From: Desulfobotulus pelophilus
GTDB taxonomy: Bacteria; Desulfobacterota; Desulfobacteria; Desulfobacterales; ASO4-4
Direction: 5' to 3'
NCBI RefSeq assembly: GCF_026155325.1
Contig: NZ_JAPFPW010000022.1
Location: 1 to 47,580, forward strand
Length of the DNA: 47,580 nucleotides
Position 1 is the stretch's first letter; every line of letters starts with the position of its first letter. The position numbers and the translations under genes were made by a program. Under the pieces are notes generated by a model that ran no database searches, was not told the DNA's origin, and saw nothing but the letters and a program-made list of their open reading frames with translations. Of this stretch, positions 1 to 6,555 are shown in pieces.

Positions 1-608
1 TCAATATGCAGGTGAAGCTTCTGCGCGCCATAGAGGGTGGAGGTTTTATTCCTGTGGGAAGTGACAGGCTGCATAAGCCGGATTTGCGGATTATCGGTGC
101 CACTAACCGGAATCTGATGGAGCTGGTGAGAAAACGCATGATGCGTGAAGATTTCTTTTATCGTATCAATATTATTCCCATACACCTCCCCCCGCTCCGT
201 GATAGGGGAGAGGACCTTACCCTTCTTATTTACCATTTTATGGAATACTATGGGGCTGATAAACGGGTACCTTCCATACCGCCCAATATCATGGCCATGC
301 TTCAGGCTTACACCTGGCCCGGCAACATCCGGGAACTGCAAAATGTTATTCAGCGGTATGTGACCATGAATCGTATTGATCTTCCCGGCCAGCCGGATAT
401 GGAGGATATGGATCCGCTTACCATACAGGATACGGATTATTCGGGAAACCCCATCAGTCTCAAGGATGCGGTGGACCACTTTGAAAAAATTTTCATTGAA
501 AAAGCCCTGAAAAAAAATCGCTGGAAAAAAACAATTACAGCGGAAGGTCTTGGGATACACAGAAAAACACTTTTCAGAAAAATGAGGGAGCTGGGGATTC
601 CGGACTGA
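1..608 (+). CDS. Sigma-54-dependent Fis-family transcriptional regulator, 3' part only
   Basis: The gene enters from the left edge, so its N-terminal (signal-sensing) domain and Walker A motif lie outside the window. About 202 residues remain. They start inside the AAA+ ATPase domain (QVKLLRAIE, then IIGATNRNL, DDF-type FFYRIN and the sensor segment PPLRDRGEDL) and end that domain with WPGNIREL, the standard junction of bacterial enhancer-binding proteins. After a linker of about 45 residues comes a Fis-type helix-turn-helix (GLGIHRKTLFRKMRELGI) that would bind upstream activator sites. Such proteins remodel sigma-54 RNA polymerase using ATP. The next gene, a FadL-type transporter, has a candidate sigma-54 promoter, so local control is a reasonable inference. 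What signal it senses cannot be told from this fragment. Confidence 0.93.
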   Translation, partial: NMQVKLLRAIEGGGFIPVGSDRLHKPDLRIIGATNRNLMELVRKRMMREDFFYRINIIPIHLPPLRDRGEDLTLLIYHFMEYYGADKRVPSIPPNIMAMLQAYTWPGNIRELQNVIQRYVTMNRIDLPGQPDMEDMDPLTIQDTDYSGNPISLKDAVDHFEKIFIEKALKKNRWKKTITAEGLGIHRKTLFRKMRELGIPD

Positions 609-640
609 TGCATGCTCCCGGGTTTTGTGTGGAATAAAAA

Positions 641-674
641 GTCCGTCAGGGGACATTTGTGTCCAGTGCCGGAC
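641..674. other. Nested inverted repeat
   Basis: An outer pair GTCCG (641-645) and CGGAC (670-674) encloses an inner pair GGACA (651-655) and TGTCC (660-664) around a TTTG loop, with 5-nt internal loops on each side. It starts 33 bp after the stop of the sigma-54 regulator. It could be a weak transcript end or a protein-binding site; there is no U-tract. Apart from this and the promoter candidates, I see nothing coding in 609-959. Confidence 0.35.
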
Positions 675-845
675 AGGCCCGTAGATTTGGTTTTGAATGC
701 CTTTCCGTATGTTAAACCGTGGCATTTATGCCCCGGTATCAATGTCTGCCCAGACAACTGGCGCAGGCATTTTTTTTGTACACAAAATAAAAAACCACAA
801 ATGATCTTGAAAAAACAAGCCCTTACAATTCATGAGACATTGTTT

Positions 846-875
846 GTGACAAGAAAAAAATGAAACTCTTATAAC
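846..875 (+). promoter_or_regulatory. Candidate sigma-70 promoter for the FadL-type gene
   Basis: GTGACA (846-851) and TATAAC (870-875) each match the consensus at five of six positions and are 18 bp apart. Transcription would begin near 882. It overlaps an alternative sigma-54-type element just downstream, and only one may be real. Confidence 0.35.
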
Positions 876-890
876 GGTTCGGAAATTGCT
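874..890 (+). promoter_or_regulatory. Candidate sigma-54 (-24/-12) promoter
   Basis: The invariant GG (876-877) and GC (888-889) are separated by exactly 10 bp, and the -12 block reads TTGCT, a full match. The -24 block CGGTTCG matches TGGCACG only in part. A sigma-54 activator gene ends 266 bp upstream. Transcription would start near 901, leaving about 59 nt of leader before the GTG start at 960. Confidence 0.4.
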
Positions 891-959
891 ATGTTCCATG
901 GGTTTTGCCGGATACTTTTTTATTTCATCCATCTTTTGCCTTCCATAAGGAGGTCCGTT

Positions 960-2180
960 GTGAAACCCATTGTGAAAATAGCCGTTTTGTCTACCATCGT
1001 CTTTGTAATGGCAGGGAATGTTTTTGCTACCCTGCTGGACAACAATACCAACCTGAGTACCGAGTTCATCCGCATGCAGGCAAGGGTGGCTTCCGCCGAT
1101 TCCACCGATGCGGTGGTGTACAATCCCGCCGGTACGGTCTGGATGGATGAGGGCAGTTATGGTGCCATGCATAACCAGAGTCTGCCTAAGGATTACACCC
1201 ATTTTTACGGAGACCGTAAGTACGAAACCACCACACTGACAACCCATAACCCCAGTTTGTTTTATGTCCGCAAAGCCAGTAACTGGTCTGCCTTTGCGGG
1301 AATTGCCGTACATGGTGGGGGAGGAACGCTGGACTATAATAATGGTACCATCCTTGGAGATATTTTTGACAGCCAATTCCCAGGAAACAACCTGAATCTG
1401 GGTAGTGCCAAAACCTCCATGACCCAGATGTACCCCGGCCTCACCATTGGTGGAGCCTATCAGATTGGAGAGAAACTGTCCCTTTCCTTAGGTGGACGTG
1501 TCATCCGGGGTATGCTTTCATTTAAGATTGATAAGGGCAGCATTCTGGATCTGGATGCGGAAGCCACTGGTTTTGCACCCATTATTGGTATCAATTACAG
1601 GCCCGTCGAATCCCTGAATCTCTCCATCAGGCATGAGTTCAAGACAAAACTTGATTTTGAATACAATACCCTCCGTGGAGCGGCACTGATACCCGGCCAA
1701 TTGGATATGGGGCATGTTTTTGCCCAAATGATGGGAGGGGATGATCAAAACTTCAGAAGGGATCTCTCGGCCCTTACGGCCTTTGGTTTTGCCTGGATGG
1801 TAAGGCCGGATCTTAAGCTTGCAGCCGATCTTACCATTGCCTGGAACAGGGATATCAATCAGGAAGGCAAAGAAGATAATTTTTCCGAAGGCTATGAGTT
1901 TGCCATGGGTGTGGAGTATTTTATGAATGAAAAGTGGACCCTGAGTGCTGGATACTCCTATTCCCATCCGGGGGATGATATGGAGCAGCTTTTCCCTCTT
2001 CAGCCTAAACTCCGTTACCATGGTGTTGCAGCGGGCTTCCGCTATGCTGTTAACTCAAAAATGGGCTTTCAGTTCGGAGCAAATCGACTCTTTTATGATG
2101 ATCAGACGGATCAGAAAGATATCACGTACCAGAAAGATCTTCTGATTCTTTCCCTTGGGCTTGATTATCGTTTCCGATAG
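960..2180 (+). CDS. FadL/OmpP1/TodX-family outer-membrane transporter
   Basis: A 406-residue outer-membrane beta-barrel of the FadL family, which carries long-chain fatty acids or aromatic hydrocarbons across the outer membrane. Evidence is a signal peptide (about 22 residues ending ...GNVFA), an N-terminal plug-like segment with the family's conserved YNPAG near the start of the mature protein, and alternating amphipathic strands to a C-terminal DYRFR (terminal aromatic-X pattern for barrel assembly). The start is set as GTG at 960 because AAGGAGGT lies 5-6 nt upstream (947-954) and gives a good signal peptide; an upstream in-frame ATG (891) would put 23 unrelated residues in front. The substrate cannot be told from sequence. 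Neighbouring genes do not indicate a degradation pathway. Confidence 0.88.
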   Translation: MKPIVKIAVLSTIVFVMAGNVFATLLDNNTNLSTEFIRMQARVASADSTDAVVYNPAGTVWMDEGSYGAMHNQSLPKDYTHFYGDRKYETTTLTTHNPSLFYVRKASNWSAFAGIAVHGGGGTLDYNNGTILGDIFDSQFPGNNLNLGSAKTSMTQMYPGLTIGGAYQIGEKLSLSLGGRVIRGMLSFKIDKGSILDLDAEATGFAPIIGINYRPVESLNLSIRHEFKTKLDFEYNTLRGAALIPGQLDMGHVFAQMMGGDDQNFRRDLSALTAFGFAWMVRPDLKLAADLTIAWNRDINQEGKEDNFSEGYEFAMGVEYFMNEKWTLSAGYSYSHPGDDMEQLFPLQPKLRYHGVAAGFRYAVNSKMGFQFGANRLFYDDQTDQKDITYQKDLLILSLGLDYRFR

Positions 2181-2343
2181 AAAAGAGCTTTCCGGCCGGA
2201 AATCTGCCAGTTATACCTGACGGCTCCGGCCCGTTGAACAGCCATGAAAAATCCGTACAGATATGGATGCCTTTTTGCAAAGAACATGGTAAAAGAATGC
2301 GGGTCAAATAACAGGAACTGTCAAAACACAAGGAGCTTAACCT

Positions 2344-2658
2344 ATGGATCAGGTGAAGGGGTTTTTTGCTGCCCGCAAAGATATGGCCATCCGCTTACTG
2401 TACACTGTCTTTTTTTTCATTGTGCTGGAGTTCTTGAAGACTATCCAGATCTTTCTATCCTGCGTGCAGTATGTATGGGTGCTCATTACGCTGAAACACC
2501 TTGAGCCACTGCGTACCCTGACAGATCGCCTTGCCGTATTGAGTTATCGTATTCTTCGCTATATTTCTTTGAATGAAAATCGAAAACCGTTTCCTTTTTC
2601 GGAGTTTCCCGAAGCTGTTGATGTATCTGAGTCCGTTCGTTTCACCGAAAAAGACTGA
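2344..2658 (+). CDS. DUF4389 family small inner-membrane protein
   Basis: A 104-residue protein with two closely spaced hydrophobic helices (about residues 15-33 and 37-52) followed by a cytoplasmic amphipathic part with ILRYISLNENRKPFPFSEFP, the hallmark of DUF4389 proteins. The family is common in Proteobacteria and has no assigned biochemical role. AAGGAG at 2330-2335 is 8 nt before the ATG. The gene stands alone: a FadL-type gene ends 163 bp upstream and a strong terminator follows at 2681-2730, so it is probably a single-gene unit or the end of the fadL transcript. Confidence 0.8.
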   Translation: MDQVKGFFAARKDMAIRLLYTVFFFIVLEFLKTIQIFLSCVQYVWVLITLKHLEPLRTLTDRLAVLSYRILRYISLNENRKPFPFSEFPEAVDVSESVRFTEKD

Positions 2659-2680
2659 TCTCCCATATGACCAATCAGAC

Positions 2681-2730
2681 AGAGAGTCCGGGTCTTGCAG
2701 AACCTTTTCTGTAAGACCCGGACTCTTTAT
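2681..2730 (+). terminator. Rho-independent terminator
   Basis: A long stem has 14 perfect pairs (AGAGTCCGGGTCTT, 2683-2696, with 2713-2726), continues inward for six more pairs with one G-U, and has a 4-nt loop. A short T-rich tail (TTTAT) follows. It sits 25 bp after the DUF4389 stop and before avtA. Confidence 0.85.
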
Positions 2731-2849
2731 CATACCTCTCCCGCATGCGGATATCTTCCTATATGAGCATTGACACATAAGCAGCCAGAAGGTAATACCG
2801 GAGTTTTGCTGTTTCACGGTTCTTATTGAAAGTTGACAGAGGAGGGGAG

Positions 2850-4121
2850 ATGCGTCTTTCCGCTTTCGGAGAAAAATTCAGTTCCAAAAGTGGTATTCTG
2901 CAGTTAATGGATGACTTGGGTAATGCCCTCGCAGGCGGCGGAGACATTGCCATGATGGGTGGGGGAAATCCCGCTCATATTCCGGAGGTGGAAGAGGCCA
3001 TGCGCCAGCGTCTTGAACGGATTCTGAACAGTCCTGAAGAACTGCGCCGTATGACAGGTATTTATGACCCTCCACAGGGTGAAAAAGCATTCATTGCCAG
3101 CTTGGCTGCATTGCTGAATCGTGAGTTCGGCTGGGATCTGACTCCGGAAAATATCGCCCTCACCAATGGTTCACAATCTGCTTTTTTCCTTTTATTCAAT
3201 ATGTTTGCCGGTTACGGTACGGATGGTCGTATGCGCAGGATTCTGCTCCCTCTGGCTCCTGAATATATTGGTTACGCAGATGCGGGGCTTGTGCCGGATT
3301 TTTTTACGGCCGTGAAACCGAAAATCGATTATCTCGAACGGCCGTATTTTAAATACAGGGTGGATTTTGAAAAACTTGTCATTACAGACGATATTGCCGC
3401 TCTATGCGTATCCAGACCTACCAATCCAACGGGTAATGTGCTGACAGATGATGAGGTCCATACTCTGGATCTCATGGCCCGTAAGGCAGGCATACCTTTT
3501 ATTCTGGACTGTGCCTATGGGACCCCTTTCCCGGACATTATTTTTACCAAAGCATCCCCTTTCTGGAATGACAACATTGTAATGTGCATGAGCCTTTCCA
3601 AACTGGGCCTCCCTGCCGCCCGTACGGGAATTGTCATTGCCCGTAAAGAAATTGTTCACGCCCTTTCCCGCATGAACGCCATTATGAATCTTGCAACCGG
3701 CAGCTTTGGTGCCATGATGGCCATGGATCTTGTTCAAACGGGGGATATCATCCCCTTAAGCCGGGATGTGGTGAAGCCCTACTATAAAAAACGGGCCATG
3801 GAAGCCGTAGCCCTGTTTGAGGAAGCCCTGAAAGGAACGGATTATTTTATTCACAAGCCGGAAGGGGCTATTTTTCTGTGGCTATGGTTTCGGAATCTGC
3901 CCATAAGCAGCCAGATTCTTTACGAAAGATTGAAGGCAAAGGGTGTGATTGTGGTTCCGGGTCATTATTTTTTTCCCGGTATGGCTGACGATAAAGCCTG
4001 GCCCCACCGCGAGGAATGTATACGGGTCAACTACAGTCAGGCTCCGGACCTTGTGGCCAGAGGTATTGGCATCATTGGAGAAGAAGTTCACCGCGCTTAT
4101 GCAGAAGCATCCAGGGGATGA
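2850..4121 (+). CDS. avtA: Valine--pyruvate aminotransferase (AvtA)
   Basis: A 423-residue PLP enzyme that transfers amino groups between valine and pyruvate (alanine/valine/2-oxoisovalerate), a cytosolic step linked to branched-chain amino acid and alanine synthesis. It aligns over its whole length with what I know of E. coli AvtA: FGEKF..SGI..LMDDL at the N-terminus, MMGGGNPAHIPE, LTNGSQSAFF, LAPEYIGYADAG, SRPTNPTGN, and SLSKLGLPAARTG with the PLP-binding lysine at about K251, then HKPEGAIFLWLWF. The ATG at 2850 follows GGAGGGG at a good distance; an upstream TTG (2826) has no SD. The stop faces recX, 14 bp away on the other strand. Confidence 0.93.
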   Translation: MRLSAFGEKFSSKSGILQLMDDLGNALAGGGDIAMMGGGNPAHIPEVEEAMRQRLERILNSPEELRRMTGIYDPPQGEKAFIASLAALLNREFGWDLTPENIALTNGSQSAFFLLFNMFAGYGTDGRMRRILLPLAPEYIGYADAGLVPDFFTAVKPKIDYLERPYFKYRVDFEKLVITDDIAALCVSRPTNPTGNVLTDDEVHTLDLMARKAGIPFILDCAYGTPFPDIIFTKASPFWNDNIVMCMSLSKLGLPAARTGIVIARKEIVHALSRMNAIMNLATGSFGAMMAMDLVQTGDIIPLSRDVVKPYYKKRAMEAVALFEEALKGTDYFIHKPEGAIFLWLWFRNLPISSQILYERLKAKGVIVVPGHYFFPGMADDKAWPHREECIRVNYSQAPDLVARGIGIIGEEVHRAYAEASRG

Positions 4122-4135
4122 AGCCTAAAAAAGAT

Positions 4136-4606
4136 TTAGTCCGGATCCATTTCATTCATAAAATCAAGAACATCCGAGGATGGATATCCCCTGGAAATAA
4201 GAAAACGATATAATTTTGCTTTTCGTTTAAGGGGATTGTCTTCCCGGATGGAGGCAAGTTTCTTACGGGCTGTCTGTGCAAGATATGCCCGTTCTTTTTC
4301 TGGTGACACGCACCCCTGAATTTTGCGTACCAGTATGTCTGGGATACCCCTTTTGTCCAGATCCCTTTGGATACGTAAAGGCCCATGGCCCGAACGAATG
4401 CCCGATTGAATAATCTGTCTGGCCCTTTCCTCTTCATCTATGTAGCCCCGTTCCATACAAATCTGGATGGCCCGTTCCACAACGTCAGTGCATGCCTTTT
4501 TCTTTTCAAGAGCGGTTTTCAGTTCCTTACGACTGAGGCTTCGGCGGCCCAGAATACCCATGGCAGCAGTCAGTACTCTGCGAAGCTCCGTTTCTTCCAT
4601 TATCAC
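4136..4606 (-). CDS. recX: Regulatory protein RecX
   Basis: A 156-residue, helix-rich, basic protein of the RecX family, which binds RecA filaments and limits recombinase and SOS co-protease activity. It shows the family's tandem three-helix repeats: SRKELKTALEKK, then GYIDEEERARQIIQSGIRSGHGPLRIQRDL with the typical G.G..RI...L signature, and a final repeat FLISRGYPSSDVLDFM. The GTG start at 4606 overlaps the stop of the upstream small gene in a GTGA, with GGAGGA 11 nt upstream, so translation is probably coupled. recA is not in the window. Confidence 0.88.
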   Translation of the reverse strand: MIMEETELRRVLTAAMGILGRRSLSRKELKTALEKKKACTDVVERAIQICMERGYIDEEERARQIIQSGIRSGHGPLRIQRDLDKRGIPDILVRKIQGCVSPEKERAYLAQTARKKLASIREDNPLKRKAKLYRFLISRGYPSSDVLDFMNEMDPD

Positions 4607-4881
4607 TTTCCGGATGATCCTCCGAAAAGCCCCATGCAGTAGTCAAACTGGGCATTGACCAGTTTTTTATAGGTGCTTCGAAAGGCATTCATTCTAAGTC
4701 CCATATCCTGCATCATATCAAGTACTTCGGGGGGAATGGCGTGAAAGTCAGCATAGGCGTGGGCAAGGTTTTTTTCCATTTCCGCCTGTATCATGACAAG
4801 ACTGTCTATATAGCGGCCGTACATTGTTTTCTGCTGACATATGGAAGCCTGCATATATTGTGAAAAGACAGGATGAAGCAT
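4603..4881 (-). CDS. Small helical protein of unknown function, upstream of recX
   Basis: A 92-residue predicted cytosolic protein, mostly amphipathic helix, with no signal peptide or membrane segment. It is rich in Met, Gln and Tyr (for example RYIDSLVMIQAEMEKNLAHA) and ends in a glycine-serine tail (LFGGSSGK). The general look is phasin-like (a long helix followed by a short flexible tail), but I do not recognise a family. AAGGAGGTAACCC stands right before the ATG, a near-perfect SD. It overlaps recX by 4 bp and is probably translated with it. Confidence 0.72.
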   Translation of the reverse strand: MLHPVFSQYMQASICQQKTMYGRYIDSLVMIQAEMEKNLAHAYADFHAIPPEVLDMMQDMGLRMNAFRSTYKKLVNAQFDYCMGLFGGSSGK

Positions 4882-4962
4882 GGGTTACCTCCTTTTGCTG
4901 TTGTGGAAAAGGAAGGAAAGACAGGTGACCGGGGCATTAAGGAAAAAGGCCCCGGATGTGTA

Positions 4963-6264
4963 TCATGCGGAAGCAATATAACGTTCTATGCTGTCGCTCA
5001 GGGTCTTCCAGATCCAGGGGCGTTTTGCATCATCTGTTTCCAGAAGGGTGAAACGGAAACCCTGTTTTTTGCAGCAGAATCCCGTAAGGGGTACCACACA
5101 GATTCCCGTTGCCCCCAGAAGATAATAAACAAACCGCTTGTCAACTTCCACATTCTGAACCTTTTTTTCCACGTAAGCACGCACTTCCGGGTTTTCAATG
5201 AGAAGGGACTGATGGGGGGTGAGTACATTTTCATCAAAAAGGGCTGTCATGTAAAAAGCACCATGGGCAGGAATTACCGAGATACCTTTGATATCCTTTA
5301 ATGCATTATAGGCTTCATTGGCCCGCATCTCAAACATTTTGGCACGGGAGTCCAGATGTTCCCGGTAACGGGGATCACCCATGACTTTGGGGATGGAAAA
5401 CTGGGGAAGGCTGGTGGAGCATACTTCCAGCATTTTAGCATCGCGTATGGTTTTAATGTAGGTGGCAAACATGGGAAAGCGGTCCTGATTAAAGACCTCA
5501 ATCCAGCCACAACGGCTTCCCGGCCATGGGTATTCTTTGGATATACCACGCAGTGCCATGCCAGGAACATCCCGGATCACTTCACTGAGGTGACAAGTTT
5601 CGGATCCGTTGTAGACAATGTGGGCATAAATTTCATCACAGATAACAAAAAGATCATAGCGGTGAGCAATATCAACGATGTCTTCCAGTACTTTTCTCGG
5701 GTACACCGCTCCTGTGGGATTATCCGGATTAATGAGAAGAATGCCGGCAATGGAGTCATTGTATTTGACCTTGTTTTCCAGATCCACAAGATCGGGCATC
5801 CAGCCGTTGGCCGGATCGAGCTCGTAGGTAAGATGCTCGTAGCCGGAATGGGCCGCTTCCGCTGAAGAATGGGTCGAGTATGCCGGTGAGGGGCCGATAA
5901 CGCGGGCTTCCCGCTTCAGAAAGCCAAAGATTTTGGCAACGGCATCGCCAAGTCCGTTGAAAAAGAGAATGTCTTTGGCGCAAATCTGGTATCCGCCGCG
6001 TTCGTTTACCTGTGCCGCAAGAAATTCGCGGGTTTCTTCAACGCCGGGTGTTGCCACATACCCGTAGGTTACATCGTCTTTTACAAGGTCATGGACTATG
6101 TCTTTGATCCACTGGGGAACTTTTTCGCCCTTCTGAATGGGATCTCCAATGTTTTCCCATGTGATCTCAACGCCCATCTGCCGGAGCTCATGGGCCACGG
6201 CAACAATTTCCCGAATTTCATAGGTGAGTTTCCCCGATCCCACATGAACGATATCTCTACGCAT
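4963..6264 (-). CDS. PLP-dependent class I/II aminotransferase
   Basis: A 433-residue fold-type I aminotransferase. Visible features are IGDPIQKGEKVP, the substrate/PLP loop FFNGLGDAVAK, NPDNPTGAV (about 179-185), ICDEIYAH with the PLP-nitrogen aspartate near D210, and GISKEYPWPGSRCGW with the Schiff-base lysine at K243. It then continues to a C-terminal small domain with GFRFTLLE carrying the carboxylate-binding arginine. It resembles the AlaA/alanine-aspartate group of aminotransferases, but the amino donor cannot be assigned from sequence. GGAAGGAAG precedes the ATG. It is on the same strand as the recX pair downstream (81 bp gap), so they may be co-transcribed. Confidence 0.85.
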   Translation of the reverse strand: MRRDIVHVGSGKLTYEIREIVAVAHELRQMGVEITWENIGDPIQKGEKVPQWIKDIVHDLVKDDVTYGYVATPGVEETREFLAAQVNERGGYQICAKDILFFNGLGDAVAKIFGFLKREARVIGPSPAYSTHSSAEAAHSGYEHLTYELDPANGWMPDLVDLENKVKYNDSIAGILLINPDNPTGAVYPRKVLEDIVDIAHRYDLFVICDEIYAHIVYNGSETCHLSEVIRDVPGMALRGISKEYPWPGSRCGWIEVFNQDRFPMFATYIKTIRDAKMLEVCSTSLPQFSIPKVMGDPRYREHLDSRAKMFEMRANEAYNALKDIKGISVIPAHGAFYMTALFDENVLTPHQSLLIENPEVRAYVEKKVQNVEVDKRFVYYLLGATGICVVPLTGFCCKKQGFRFTLLETDDAKRPWIWKTLSDSIERYIASA

Positions 6265-6439
6265 ACTTCCTTCCTTGAAAAATCTAAAGCGGCTAAGGGT
6301 ATATAAAACGGATCAACAACCCGTCCCCCCACGGGATCAGCTGACAATCCGTTGCTGGCAGTAGCAGTTCAACCTTCTTACGGGGCTTTTTACGTACCAT
6401 CGCTTCGTAACAGAGGGAAAAGATCTTGTAAAGAAAAAG

Positions 6440-6490
6440 GCCTGAAAACTCTGAATCTCCCCATGGCTAAAGCCAGGGGCTTTACGCCGA
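6440..6490 (+). mobile_element. IS200/IS605-like end hairpin (remnant)
   Basis: CCCC (6459-6462) and GGGG (6476-6479) enclose a bulged A and the stem TGGC/GCCA around a TAAA loop. It follows the stretch CTGAAAACTCTGAATC. A short imperfect hairpin placed after a GAATC-type lead-in, with GCTAAAGCC at its tip, is the usual look of the right end of IS200/IS605 (TnpB-type) elements. No tnpA or tnpB reading frame of credible length is present in 6265-6555, so at most a remnant or a small non-autonomous copy remains. The rest of this 291 bp spacer shows no gene. Confidence 0.35.
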
Positions 6491-6523
6491 CTTTTGCTAA
6501 AGAAGCGGGTGGTGGTGCGGAGA

Positions 6524-6549
6524 CAGGGGGCCAGCCTGTAGGCCCCCTG
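6524..6549 (-). terminator. Hairpin after the EF-G-like gene
   Basis: A perfect 9-bp stem CAGGGGGCC/GGCCCCCTG with an 8-nt loop lies 6 bp after the stop of the EF-G-like gene. There is no U-tract, so it may act as a 3' stabiliser or a Rho-assisted stop rather than as an intrinsic terminator. Confidence 0.5.
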
Positions 6550-6555
6550 ACCACC

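Noticed and set aside
2189-2202. TTTCCGGCCGGAAA palindrome after the FadL-type gene
   Set aside because: A perfect palindrome without a loop or T-tract is not an intrinsic terminator; it may be chance.
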